The notes under the pieces were generated by a model. It was not told the DNA's origin. It was given only the letters and a program-made list of their open reading frames with translations, and did no database searches. 64,000 bases of DNA from Sphaerosporella brunnea. Taxonomy: Eukaryota; Ascomycota; Pezizomycetes; Pezizales; Pyronemataceae. Positions 9,946-22,049 of the stretch are shown one piece after another; within the stretch, counting starts at the first letter, position 1; every line of letters starts with the position of its first letter. The stretch spans positions 62,001 through 126,000 of the forward strand of contig VXIS01000030.1 of the NCBI GenBank assembly GCA_008704415.1. Reading direction: 5' to 3'. Made by a program: the position numbers and the translations under genes.

Positions 9946-12618
9946 AAGGTGTGTTGTTGAGTTCAACGGTATGTGTCGCATGTGTTCCTCTCGAGTTTCG
10001 GAAAAGATAAGGATGTCATCTAGGTACACCCATACAAATTTTCCGATGAATTCGCCTAAGATAGTGTTCATGCAGCGCATCATGGTTGCAGGAGCATTGC
10101 AGTCTCCCTGCAGCATGACCTTAACTTGAAAAGAGCCGAGGTCATCTGCATTGATGACATTTAATTCTTCCGATGATGGCTCCACTCGCACCTGGTGATA
10201 GGCATTGGAATGGTCTGGAACAAACTTGAAGTTCGCCCTGGCAGCATCCTCTCGGATGTTATCTGCATGGGGCAGCGGAGTATAGTCTCGTTCTGTGATG
10301 CTGTTCCGATCTCTGAGGTCATTCACCCATCTCCATCCTTTGGAGGGTGGTATCTTTGGTGTTCCGAAAATTGAACATGGAAATCTGCCGGGTCCAGGCA
10401 CTGCAATTCCCTGTCGTTTCCGATTGTCCAGGTGAGCAATGAGGTCCTTCCGGTAGGCGTCAGGAATACGCCTTGCATGGAACTTGAATTGCTCGAGTTT
10501 GTCTGGATCAAGTCTGACCACATGATTGCATCTATCACGTAGTGGAGGTAGTCCTTCTGGTTCCTTCTCTGGGAATACTGTTGAAAACATCTTATCAAAA
10601 GGTGGGATGTCTTCGGTAGTTGCTGATGATGTGAGAGAGAATTTTCTAGGCTGTCTTGTTGCACACTGGATGGTGGTGATATGTTTTGGGAAGTGTGCTG
10701 TAGAATCTGCCGTATTCAGGCTCACATGGTTATCGTGAAGGAAAGGCATTCCTAGGATGATGTCGTATGAGCTGACTGCTACTATGAGAAACTTCGTTTT
10801 CTCAGTGAATCCTGGTTTAATTTCGACGTTGGCGTAAGCAAATCGATTGGCGTTTGTCTTGGATCCTTTTGCGGCCATGTGAATGGTGATAGGTTGCGGC
10901 AGTTCTCTGGTAAAGATGTTGTGTGTCTGGGCCCAACTGCTGGACATAAGATTCGTCCCTGTTGTCCCTGTGTCTAAAAGAACTCTCGCCTGTTTTCCGT
11001 TGACGTTCATGTTGGTGACCATGTTGTTGATGTTGTCCTTCTTGCTATGTTCTGCTCGTGCAGTCTCGATAAATTCTTCCACAGTTGGCGGTAAGTTGTC
11101 TTCCATTATGTTGACAGTGGTTCTTGCTGATTGAACCCATTTGCCTTGTTTCTGATTTCGTTGCTTGGCTCTGCATTCGTTGATGAAGTGTCCTGCCTTC
11201 TTGCAGTAGAAGCACTTCTTTTCCTGTTTGAGTTGCGCTTTCTCATGGTCTGAAAGCTTTTTGAATTGCTTGTTGTTCCTTCCTTGGTTTCCTTGTCCTG
11301 AGTTGTTGTTGATCTTGCTGAACTGAGAATTCATAGCATTGCTAGAATGGTGTTGTCCATTTTGATTCAATTGTTGCTGTCGTCCATACTTTCCAGCTTG
11401 GAAAAGAGCGGCATCCTTTCGTTCCGCTAGCTTCTTGACGTCTTCCCATTTCGCTGTCAATCGATCCACAACCTCAGGCTCAACTGCATAGCGAAGATCT
11501 GGGTGCATAGCATCCAAGAATCGCTGGATTTTGACCTGGGTGTTGATGGCTTTTCCAATTTGAGCTGCTACTTTCTCACGTCGAATGGCAGTGGCGTTGA
11601 TGCGGTCCACCCTGCCATTTCGAGTCTGAGAGATCTTATACCAATCATCTCAATATCGATTGACTTCTGTGGATGGAATGATATGGTTCTTGAGCTGAGT
11701 GAGGAACTCATCGAAGTTCATGGTGCCTTCCATGCGTTTGGTATGGTAGAACTCCTTTGCTGTTCCGCTGAGGAAGTACTGAAGTACTAGGAGTGTCTTG
11801 TCGTTGTCTTGAAGCCCTGAAAGCGTCAGGTAGTCCTTGACTTCCTGTAGCCATGCGTCGATGGTGGCTGCATCTCTATCCTGGTTGTCTTCTGAATAGG
11901 TTCGTGGCTTTGGGACTTTAAACTTTTCTGCCATGGCGGTGGTTGCTTGGACTTCGGTTCTAGGCCTGAAAAGTTGTTTCCTTGGGGACTGTGGGTTTGG
12001 ATTTCCTTCTTCTGAGCTGGATTCGTCCTCTTTAAATCCTCCTGGTGGTTTTGGAGTTTCCTTGTGGCTAGTGTCTCTGACCTCGTGTGGTGGAGGAGTT
12101 GTTTGACTTGTTAAGTCCAGGTAATCTTGGATGGCTTTGTTTGTCGATGCTGTTAGAGCCGAATCTGATTTGAATCTTCCTTCTTCGTATAGGCGTTGCC
12201 AGGCCTCACGTAGTCCTTTAGCTCGTTCTTTGGCTTGTTCGGTTGTTGCCTGTTGTATTTCTTGCTCAAGCTTTTGAAATCGTGGGGTAAATTGTTCCAA
12301 CCGGAAGTTGTAAAGTTCCTTCTCAAGCTTGTTGAATTCGGAGCTGGTCTCAATGAGAAGTTCGTAGTTGTAGAGTAGGTCTGATCCAGAGCTTCTTTCA
12401 ATCCAGTCAAGGATAAGTTCTATGTGGTTCTGAAGGTCCTGTAGACGCTTGCGTGCTTCGTGTTCTGATTTGAAAACTTGTGCAATGGGTGGCCGATTTG
12501 TACTGGTCTTACAGATGTCTGATTCGGCTTCTGATTCTGAATGGACTAATTGAAAGGCTTCGGTTTCCTCTGGTTGCTTCTTTCGTGGTCTGCCTCTCTT
12601 CCTTGGTTGTTGTCTCTA
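9940..12618 (-). pseudogene. Ty3-type gag-protease-reverse transcriptase
   Basis: Gag and pol share one minus frame, interrupted by in-frame stops at 12616-12618 (TAG) and 11650-11652 (TGA). Just inside the first stop lies an AT-hook-like R-G-R-P-R-K-K. Gag continues to the zinc knuckle C-F-Y-C-x4-H-x4-C (CX2CX4HX4C). Next is a retropepsin site L-L-D-T-G, then reverse transcriptase with a W-V-N-D-L-R-D block and the Y-L-D-D-I catalytic motif. Sequence ends about 20 residues after that motif, at the junction near 9940. The catalytic residues present look intact; truncation and stops make it inactive. Whether the second stop was ever used for readthrough regulation cannot be told. Confidence 0.85.
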
Positions 12619-13148
12619 TTCCTCTGCTTTGTCGTGGAGCGCTTGAATGACCTCTTCTGTGGGTATTTCTGGATTGAGGCGTTGGCTCCTCCTTGTTACT
12701 GTTGGTTGCTCCGTGGTGATGGGTGTTGTGCACTTCCCTGAGGCCTATGCACTCGGGAATGCTATCAAGGAATTGTTGTCTGTATAGCTCGCGTCGAGAG
12801 CTCTTGAATAGAATTGTGCAGGGCTGTCTCCTGATCGATCCAACTATTCGTCTTAAAGCTTAACCGAGGACTGCTGATACCTCTGCCGGTTAACTAAGGC
12901 CTTGTTGACGCTTGTCGTTCCTAGGATTGTCTTAAAGACTTGAAAATGTGTCGTTGTACTTGTCGTGCGTAAGGTGAGTCGTACTTGTGGTTATGTCTTG
13001 GTTCGTGATATCGATATGTCGTAAATTCGGAAATTTTCTGGCCAGCAGGGCGGCTTCGAGTAGGGGAGAACCAGGTGATCAGTCTGGTCTGAGGATCAAA
13101 GATTGTAGGTTGGGTAGAGAGAAAAGATACTGGTCGGAGTGAAAAAAA

Positions 13149-13660
13149 TGTAACCTTTTCGTGAGCTTTTAAGATCCGCTATTTTACAGATGCAAATAAA
13201 CTCAGAACCGTTTGTGTATCTGGCTTGATAAATACCAAGAGAATACTCGCACTCAGGTCACTGATCAACTCAGTATTTATTGATGATAGTCAATACAATC
13301 TGGGCTGCTTGAAAGGCCGTCTCGAAAGAAGAGAAAAAGAATGAATGTAGGAAAAGCTCGCAGCTTTTATAGCCAACGACGCTGAGTACATCATGTGATA
13401 ATAATTTGGTGCCAAATTCGTAAGTATAGAAAGAATGGTCTAGAAGACCTACAAGTCCGCCTTGTGTAAACTAGAAGGTTCCAAAGTGACGTAGCATCGA
13501 AGGGGCTAGAAAGTGCTAGAAACATGGTGACAAAACATAGTAAAGAAAGTAATGGAAACTCGTAGAATGCTGTCATCATACCATCGTTATTGCGATATAG
13601 TTTTATATCTTAGTAAGGAAATACGTAAGAAAGAATCATACTAAGTGTAATAATCTTACA
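13149..13660 (-). repeat. 5' LTR of the Ty3-type element
   Basis: In plus orientation it runs TGTAACCTTTTCG...AATAATCTTACA, a TG...CA LTR of 512 bp. Minus-strand reading matches the LTR at 49287-49740 (start TGTAAGATTATTACAC, central GCTATAAAAGC TATA region, end CTCACGAAAAG). The outer flank is GTGTG; the matching TSD is lost with the 3' end. Confidence 0.85.
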
Positions 13661-14480
13661 GTGTGGCTGGGGCTTGGACAGGAGTATCAAAGCAATGCGT
13701 GCAGTACAGCTCATGTCGTTCTGGATCACATGTTTCTACCCTCAACAGGATCTTGCGCTGATATAGATAACTCTCAACTTGAACCTTGCCCTGTTAAACC
13801 CGGCAGCGGGTGGGAAAGTTAGATACCGGGGTAAGAAGCCTCTCTTGAGGAAGCCAAGAGGTCAAAATATTTAGAACCACTCAGCAAAATATGCTTAAGT
13901 GGCTGCAAACAAACATACCATAATATCCAGCTAAACTCTCTACACAAAGAGCCTTGGACGAGTAATCCAAAATAGGTGGTTGAACGTTTGAGGCTTGAAC
14001 TACATGCCTAAAGGCCGCAGCAGAGGGCTCGGCAGCGGAGGCGAGATGGACACCTGGGCTGGAAAAACAGGGCTTGGCGGCAGAGGCGGGCTCGGTGGCA
14101 AAGGCGGGCTGCACACCCGGGGTGGAGAAAGAGGGCTCGGCAGCGGCAGATGAGTCCATCGAGGACATGGCCTTAGAGACTGCCTCCGACTTCTGAAGCT
14201 GCGCATCAAGTACCTGAGAAGCTGACATGGATAGGACAAAAGCGGACTGAGCTTGGACAACCTGATGAAGCACACTGAGCGCTCACAAGTGGCGGATTTT
14301 GAGCGGTCTTTTATTCTCCAGAAGACATAAACCTTCCACTGTGCAGTCTCATTCACCGTCACACTCAGGCTCGCACCATGGTTTCTTTTTGCGCCCTCAC
14401 TTTGCCTGCGCCCTCGCGCCCTCGCTTTCCATGGTGTGAACACTATTCAGACTTATGAACGGCAGTCACAACAAAGTTAT
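13661..14480. other. Unassigned; short GC-rich repeats at 13990-14150
   Basis: A minus frame at 13881-14273 encodes Ala/Ser/Pro-rich repeats of the form SAAAEPxFSxPGVxxA. They derive from an imperfect DNA repeat of about 63 bp (GGCTCGG...GGCGAG...ACACC). No other coding support and no recognised domain. Confidence 0.35.
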
Positions 14481-14668
14481 AACTTAGGCGACGTATTTTT
14501 TGTCAGAAGTCCCTGTAAAAAGTCAAGCATTGCCAACCGGTCGCAGGTCATGGGCAACACTAGATAAAAGGTTGAGCAATTCACCCGGCCAACGGATCGT
14601 CCATGCGTTTTCGGTCACCAACTCGCAGATGCAATGTTGGAATTTCGCACGTACCGGGTGTGTGGCCT

Positions 14669-14821
14669 CAGTGGTGCACACGAGTCGAGTATACTCGACC
14701 AGGTACTCGGCCTTGCGAGTACGTTCTTGCCTCGACACCGCCTCGCCAAACTCGGGCGTGCCTCGACAGTCCTCGATTGCCTCGTCCAACTCACCCTACT
14801 TGCCCGACTCGTGAGGCATTG
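14669..14821. mobile_element. Possible small hAT-type MITE
   Basis: CAGTGGTGCACACGAGTCG at the left and CGACTCGTGAGGCATTG at the right are inverted and resemble the family A terminus (CACGAG core). The interior is rich in CTCGA words. The 8-bp flanks do not match, so a clean insertion is not shown. Confidence 0.35.
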
Positions 14822-14974
14822 TGACAGGAAAAGAGCTGGCAAGGCAAACGTGCCTCCTCAATTTACCATCAGGAGATAGTTACACTCAGTCTGAGTTATC
14901 CGCTGCTGTGCCAGTATCCAAAACAGAGTCGAAACCCAAGTCGCCCGGTTTGCACCATTCCCGGAGAGTGATGA

Positions 14975-15270
14975 TTGCTTTCAACGGCCCGCTGTTCCAA
15001 ATCACCCAGCATTGCTTTGACCTGGCAAACCTAAGAGCCCGCTCCATGAAGCAAATCCTCCCTCGCTCAAGATTTCCGACATTCGATTGCTTCAATGACA
15101 TCGTCAGCCAACTTAGGGCGCAGGTCTGTGATGATGTAACGGCCTTTGAGAACGTAGTCCGCACTGTACTGTTTGGACATAAAAAGACCTGTTGAGCTCA
15201 CCCGCTGAAGACGCCGGCTCATACCGGTGGTGCAATGATTAGATGCTGCCGATCGCAAAAGTGAGAGGGG
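14975..15270 (+). mobile_element. Family B element, internal fragment
   Basis: This stretch matches 36010-36300 inside the complete family B copy: GGCCCGCTxTTxCAAATCA, GCTCGCTCCAT-like, GCTTCAATGACATCGTCA and GTAACGGCCT recur in the same order. Neither terminal repeat is present; the right side runs straight into the satellite array. Confidence 0.7.
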
Positions 15271-15279
15271 ATGAACAAG

Positions 15280-16522
15280 ATAATACAAAGATTTTGGAAT
15301 GTTTATGGCAAATAAAACAAAAGCACGCAAATTCTAAGTTGTCTCAGTTGGTTATGTTTATCTTAAACTTATGCAATGCAATTTTGACTCTAGGTTCAAC
15401 ATGGTTTCTCAAATAGTAAAGAAGTTGATGGCAATGCGATAATACAAAGATTTTGCAATGTTCATGGCAAATAAACCAAAAGCATGCAAATTCCAAGTTG
15501 TCTCACTTGGTTATGTTTATCTTACACTTATGCGATATCATCTTGACTCTAGGTTCAACATGGTTTCTCAAATAGTAAAGAAGTTCATGGCAATGCGATA
15601 ATACAAAGATTTTGCAATGTTCATGGCAAATAAACCAAAAGCACGCAAATTGCAACTTGTCTCACTTGGTTATGTTTATCTTACACTTATGCGATATCAT
15701 CTTGACTCTAGGTTCAACATGGTTTCTCAAATAGTAAAGAAGTTCGTGGCAATGCGATAATACAAAGATTTTGCAATGTTCATGGCAAATAAACCAAAAG
15801 CATGCAAATTCCAAGTTGTCTCACTTGGTTATGTTTATCTTACACTTATGCGATATCATCTTGACTCTAGGTTCAACATGGTTTCTCAGATAGTAAAAAG
15901 GTTCGTGGCAATGCGATAATACAAAGATTTTGCAATGTTCATGGCAAATAAAACAAAAGCACGCGAATTCCAAGTTGTCTCACTTGGTAATGTTTATCTT
16001 ACATTTATGCTATCTCATCTTGACTCTAGGTTCAACATGGTTTTTTCAAATAGTAAAGAGGTTCATGGCAATGCGATAATACAAAGATTTTGCAATGTTC
16101 ATTGCAAATAAAACAAAAGCACGAAAAGTCTAAGATGTGTCACTTGGTTATGTTTATCTTACACTTGTGCAATATCATCTTGACTCTAGGTTCAACATGG
16201 TTTCTCAAATAGTAAAGAAGTTCGTGGCAATGCAATAATACAAAGATTTTGCAATGTTCATGGCAAATAAAACAAAAGCACGCAAATTCTAAGTTATCTC
16301 ACTTGGTTGGGTTTATCTTACACTTATGCCATCCCATTTTGACTCTAGGTTCAACATGGTTTCTCAAATAGTAAATAGGTTCATGGCAATGCGATAATAC
16401 AAAGATTCAGCACTGTTCATGGCAAATAAAACAAAAGCACGGATATTCTGGGTTATCTCACTTGGTTATGTTTATCTTACATTTATGCAATCTCATCTTG
16501 ACTCTAGGTTCAACATGGTTTT
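15280..16522. repeat. 159-bp tandem satellite, about 7.8 units
   Basis: The word ATAATACAAAGATT starts at 15280, 15439, 15598, 15757, 15916, 16076, 16235 and 16394, a period of 159 bp with one 160. Each unit also has GGCAAATAAA, CTCACTTGGTTATG, TTGACTCTAGGTTC and AACATGGTTT. It is AT-rich and non-coding. Outer units are more diverged than central ones, as expected from unequal exchange. The monomer is close to nucleosome length. Confidence 0.95.
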
Positions 16523-18357
16523 TGTCACACCATAAACTGTGACAATGGGATTTTGGTACAAGAATGGTACATTTGTAATCATTGAATAGTATCGACATCC
16601 AAGAATCAGTCAGTAGGCCAATAAGGCCATCCTGCAGACGCTCCCAGAGTCACCACATTCAAGGAGGTGGTACAATGTCTCGTTACTGCTTGGCTGCTCC
16701 TCGAGTCCGGACACTGACCGGGCTAAGTGCCACGCGTAGCACGGCTCGCTCAACCGATTCTAATAAAGAGCACATCGATTCGACGGATACGGGGCCCGAA
16801 GGACTAAGCGCGTTAAGCGCCAAGGACCTCACGAGAGCCACAATCCGGAGAGCTGGAATACTGTTCGTCACAGAAAGATTGAAGGGACGTCCGAAAGAGA
16901 TACTTACATCAAACGTTAGTACCAAGGAAGATAGCTTGGTCCCGTTGCCTACAAACGTCTGGTGAGGATGTTGCAAGAGTTGCATCGCTGGGGGTGCCTC
17001 CCACCACGTGCCTACCTTTAGGTACTCAAGTCAGTTTGGTGCGTTGGTAAGGAGAATCCGCTGGGCGTCTCAGAAACAAAGAGTAGTAGAATTTGTTGGA
17101 AGAATGGAGGAGTAAGAGCGAGGGGAGCGACGAGCCTGTTTAGGAAGCAAGCCACCTGACCATCCTATGTGCTGACAAGAGCTGCCGGATACGAGAACCA
17201 CCTGCAAGTCATCGGAGTCAATCAGCTGGCAGAATGAGAAGAAAGACCAGCAGACAAGGGTGGAGTTCCATGTGCAGAATCTAGTCACCGGGGTGGGTTA
17301 CATTTTTATATGGCGTGGCTCGGCGGTATGATATGACAGAAGAACCCCCACATCGATATTGATATGACGAGCCATCGGTGACCGCGTCTACCGCAGTGTC
17401 TGATAATACCTCATCTGCTAATGGTGTACTGCAAATTCAGCTGAGTAAGGGGGCATAATCAAAGCAAGCAGTAGGACATGCTGACGATCATGCCAGCATC
17501 CTGCACAATAAGCTGAGCTCGTCACGATCCAAGAGTCTAGTCTTGCACGGGGGCACAATTGACGCAAGCCGTAGGGCATGGTCACGATAATGCCAGTGTC
17601 CTGCAAAATAGATATGACGACGCATTGATTGCAGAAAGTGACTCACGAGCGGGGAATGATTACGTGCTCCATGCATGAAAGATTTCTTGGTCCTCGTACG
17701 TGCACACTCTTAGCAGATGACAGGATTTGCCCCACTATTATTCAGCGTCAGAAGGATTCCCACTGACCCTTAGCTTGACAAGAGAGGACGAGCAAGTTAT
17801 ACTATAAAGAGGGCCCCCTCTGCCCACATGACTCCTCCAGATCTACGGAATCATGAGCTTCGAAAAACAACAATCCTCAAAACACCAGACAACTCTTCTC
17901 AGACACACACACACAAGCCTCCTCTGGGGGACACAGATATCTCTCCTGCTGTCTCATCAGAAATCAAACAGAACCCCTTAAGATTATTACACTGTGAAAA
18001 TCAAGACTTCCTGGCTCTTCTACTTAGCTAAAGGAAAACCCACTCTCAGCCCTACCTCAAGATATAAGGAAAAGGATCACCGTTTTCAAATGGGATTTTT
18101 AAAAATTGATAGAGAGTTGAAACGGTTGAGAGAATGGCGTTCTTGTTTCTTTTTCCTTGACTATCTACAGCGTGGCACCTTACCTGTGAAATGTCCAAAA
18201 AAAAACCTTTTCTTCCGCCGTCCGCAAATTACCGAGGAAAAACATCGCCACGCACCGTCATGCACCGCAACACTCCGGAAATTCCGTACGCTCCGTACGT
18301 TGCGCAAATCTAACCCGAAATGGATTCCGTAACGCACTCAAATTCCAACACTCACGT
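16523..18357. other. Unassigned DNA with one imperfect direct repeat
   Basis: A plus-strand open stretch at 16582-16965 has no recognised domain. A ~62-bp segment (GGGGGCATAATCAAAGCAAG at about 17448) recurs at about 17549 with a ~101-bp offset. A TATA-like CTATAAAG occurs near 17802 but no supported gene follows. Confidence 0.35.
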
Positions 18358-18700
18358 CTAAAGCTTTTGAATAGAATCTTGCAGGGCCATTTCTTGATCA
18401 AACTAACTATTCGTCGCAAATATTAAGGTAGAACTGCTGATACCTTAACTGGTCAACTAAGATCTTGTTGACGCTTGTCGTTCCCAGGATTGTCTTATTG
18501 TCTTGAAAATGCCTTGCTGTGCTTAAAGTAAGTTATAATTAGTGTTGTGTCTTGATTTGTCATATTGATATATTGTAACTCATGCAATTTCCTAGCCAGC
18601 AGACCAGCTCAAAGTGGGACAGAAATAGGTGATCAGTGTGGTTGGAGGATTAAAGATTGTAACTCGGATAGAAAGAAAGGTTGCTGGTCGGGGAGAAAAT
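18358..18700 (-). mobile_element. Leader fragment of the Ty3-type family
   Basis: Matches 12795-13145, the leader between LTR and gag of the element at 9940-13660. Shared words include CTTGAATAGAAT/TTTGAATAGAAT, ACTATTCGTC, GTTGACGCTTGTCGTTCC and GGTGATCAGT in the same order and orientation. No LTR or gag is attached. Confidence 0.7.
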
Positions 18701-18961
18701 TATGGCTGGACCCTCAATTGGCAGCTCTGGTATCCAGTGCAAACACTTGTGGCTCAAGCCTACAATTAAACCCCACACACTCGGGTACCAATATATTGTT
18801 GATCAGAAAACCTTTCAATTTAGGGAAAAGTGAACAAATTCGCATGCTTTCCTCTTGGTTTCTATGGACATAGCAAAATTTGAGTCTTATTCGAATGGCA
18901 GGAACTTTTTTACAATTTAGAAAATCATGTTGAATTTGAAGTCAAGATGAAATTGGATAAG

Positions 18962-19263
18962 TGTCACGGCACAGGGTTAAGGGGTGGTTCGATGCTAGGG
19001 TTAGGGTTCACATGACGCGGCGCACCGCGATCACGTGACGGGAAAGATATATAGCGGGGTCTTGTGTGTATTTTGCTTCTTCTCTTCTTTACAGAACATC
19101 TTGTATACTAGCGAACCCAGTAACCTTAAACCAGCTCGGCCCGTCTCGTCTCCTCTTGCCTCTTGTCCCTAGTCCCCTTGCCTCCTGTCTCTACATTCCT
19201 GCCTCCTGCCCTTGCCTCGAAAGCTACGTACCTTGCAGGTCCCCTCGCGCCTGTCCCGTTACA
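18962..19263 (+). repeat. Solo LTR, 302 bp, with perfect 5-bp TSD
   Basis: Runs TGTCACGGCAC...CTGTCCCGTTACA with imperfect inverted ends (TGTCACGG against TGTAACGG). It is flanked by ATAAG at 18957-18961 and 19264-19268. It contains a TATA-like GATATATAGC at about 19047 followed by a pyrimidine-rich stretch, and a GGGTTAGGGTT tract near 18998. No internal region remains, so this is the product of LTR-LTR recombination. Its family is not otherwise seen in the window. Confidence 0.85.
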
Positions 19264-21230
19264 ATAAGTCAAAGATAAACATAACTAAATATGATAATGT
19301 TACTATATATGTAACGTCCACATTCAAATTCCAATCATATGGATGCAGAGGGCTATTAGCCACTTTTGATGTTGAATTGTGGAATTCACTGTAGTTCTTG
19401 CTTTGTTCAATCATATATAATGAGTGGTTGCATCGGGTAACAGGAGGTCTGGTGTAATGACGGTGTGGTGACATAAGGAGGAGTTGCTGCTTTACTTCAT
19501 GCTGCTCTGATTTATGTTTGAGTTCCACGTGGGTAGCACACCGCAGTTAGGCGGACTGTATAAGGGGCCTTTGCTTCCGCTTTGTTGCTTGTTTTCCATT
19601 TCTTTTTCACTGAACCTTTGTATGTCAATTTAAGCACATTAGTTTCAATCTGAGTCTTAGACCTCATGTGTCACACCTCTGGTCACCTCTGGATCTTGTT
19701 TCGGCCCGTTGTTTCTAATCTGTCTGTTCACACTAAGTATGCTAGTACTTTGGATTCCTCCAGTCTGTTCCCAACCCTGCTTTTTATACATATCATCATT
19801 TCTGTGGTGGATTTTTGTGTAGCTTCGATAAGAAAATACCTAAGAGAAAAACTATAGTAAGTATAATAATCCACCTACATGGACTAAACAACCAGCTCCA
19901 ATCTTTACCTGGATATAACGTGTAGTATAAAGCAGCAGCCAACGGTATCAAGCCTGAGTGAGCAGGATTCATGACTTCCTTTTATGCTGTAAAAATAAAT
20001 ACCGAACGTGTAAACTTACAGTTATTTGCGGCCCCTGAGACCTTGAGTAACATATGACCAATGCATAAACATTCTAAACTTGTTGACTGTGTGGATTGTG
20101 GTGTAGAACTACAAGATCAGGTGTTTTCAGGCCTGCTCTCTACAATCCAGGGATCTTTGAAATGTACAAAGTTTGATAGATCTCTCCGGTGTGGAAATCA
20201 TTCACATGAATTAATTTTCTCTGTCTACAACGCAACCTTAGAAATCTCATGTTGCCAAGCCTTTGCAATGTTTCTCTTTACTAACTTATAGGGAGGATTC
20301 TCTCAGTTTTGGATGTGATGCAAGTTCAAGAATTTGATGAGCTTATGTTCAAGCTTGCAATTTCCCAGCATAAAATGATTACTTTCAGTGCCAGTATGAT
20401 GTGCTTACATTGTGCGCACGGTCAGTGTCACGATCAAAATATACTCGGTCAGGAAGGCCTCGAGCTGCTGCGAAACTGATTAGGAGACACATGTTCATTA
20501 CAAGAACATGGATCCACATGCAGACTGTACACCATTGTCTGTTGCAAGGGGTACACTGGGCTGTAGCCAATCTCAGACAAAACAAGTTGGGACAATTTGA
20601 TGCACTTTGAAACGTTCAGCAACCGATTTAGGGCTAAATTCAAACAGTGCCCCAACCTGCGTCAGCTACAGTGGCCATTATATAGCCACCTCAAGCATCA
20701 GTCACAGTCATAGTTCTATCTTGTTCTCACCAACAGTCACATTGACCGCATTAATGTGCGGGGAACAGTCAGAGTGTAGCACCTTGAGGCTTACTATATG
20801 GAAATGTTATGATGAGAGTAAGGATTATAGAAATTTTTCCTAGTGTTGCACACAAGAGAGCTCGCCACGAGCCCAACATGTGGCGTGAGCCACCCAGCAT
20901 CTTGGGTAAGCTCATCTGGCGAGCCTAATTCGAACATTCAACACTTCCGAAATGTACCCGCCTCAACGTTTAGACAAGCTGTCACTGGTCGAGAAAACTG
21001 GCACGCAGATCAACAGGGAATTCATACAGATACTGAGCCATTTCTTTTGGTCTAATCGTGCCTTGGCCGTTCCCAGTGCGTGGTCACCAATCAATGTAAT
21101 TCCATGTTGCCGTGAGGCTTTCAACCCCAGCAACACTCCCCACATGTGCTGCTTCAACCAGTAAACCTGATATGTGATTCCGTATTATCCCGGTAAGAAG
21201 ACAAATTGACAACACTGCAGTGTATACTGA
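19264..21230. other. AT-rich DNA without a supported gene; LTR scrap
   Basis: About 19822-19880 resembles, in minus orientation, the first ~60 bases of the Ty3-family LTR (AGAAAATACCTAAGAG, TAGTAAGTATAATAATC). No other element or gene is recognised. Confidence 0.35.
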
Positions 21231-21234
21231 CACG

Positions 21235-21770
21235 CGGGATTGTCAAAAGTGAGGGCAGCTCGGGTTTAGAGGAGGCCTGAACCTGTGTGATTCAAGCAGG
21301 CTTTGAAACTTACGGCCCGTTTGGACCAGGCAATTTTGCACCGACCAAAGTAAATGAAGGTGCCTTTCTGGTTCAGTGAACACTTGGTACTCGGCGGGCC
21401 TGCCAGGCACGGGTGCTATTTTTGCTTAAACTGACATCAAGAAAAAGAAAACGAAAGAGAGATACAGAATCAAGATGAAGCCCCAACCCATCAATCACTG
21501 TTGCCAACTGTTTTAAGTCACTGAGCATTTGGTTGACGTGATCAATTTTGCCACGATTCTCAGAACTTTTTGTGGCCGTAAGTTTGACACACTAACCGAA
21601 CATATCTTGACCAGCGGTTCCCAGCACCAGCCGGCACCTATGAGATGGCCAGGTTTTTCTTAAGCCAGCCCGAACAGTTGGGGTTACCACCTTACCGGCC
21701 TGACCTGACCCACTGCGTGGGACGCTATTTGACCTGGCGGCTGGCTGGACTATTGACCGCCCTGCTCAGA
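21235..21770 (+). mobile_element. Family B hAT-type element, diverged copy
   Basis: Contains GGCCCGTTTGGACCAGGC, CAGGCACGGGTGC, GGCCTGACCTGACCCACT and GGCTGGACTATTG, in the order found in the complete copy at 35783-36518. The ends can be paired as GGATTGTCAA and (reverse complement) GGCGGTCAAT. Flanking 8-mers agree at only about 4 of 8 positions, so this is an old copy. Confidence 0.6.
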
Positions 21771-22049
21771 ACTCTGCATACTCAACTACATTTAGCTACA
21801 GGCCTTGTTGGGTAGGTCAAGACGTTGGACATTTAGTGGCGAATTTGTTGTCCATAAAAGAAGAAAGGAAGCTATATACCCTTCGCACCTTATATCCTCT
21901 TCTTGCGTTACGTTCATACACTCATCCTTGGAATCATACCCTACATTCAATCCTACATCACTTTCCTCTTTACATCAATTCTTCGCGTATAAAATTTTTC
22001 CTATTACTCCTTTCACTTTTTTTGTGCCTTCGCTTGCTGGGCCCTGTTC

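Larger units (their letters stand above)
9940..13660 (-). mobile_element. Ty3-type LTR retroelement, 5' half only
   Basis: On the minus strand the order is LTR (13660-13149), leader (13148 to about 12760), gag, protease, then reverse transcriptase up to its catalytic motif at about 10010. Everything downstream (RNase H, integrase, 3' LTR) is absent and is replaced at about 9940 by a hAT fragment. The LTR and leader resemble the LTR at 49287-49740 and the leader scrap at 18358-18700, so these belong to one family. Confidence 0.85.

Noticed and set aside
20841..20945. ~105-bp sequence with inverted TAGTGTTG/CAACACT ends resembling a MITE
   Set aside because: Inverted match is short and gapped, and the flanking 8-mers do not agree.
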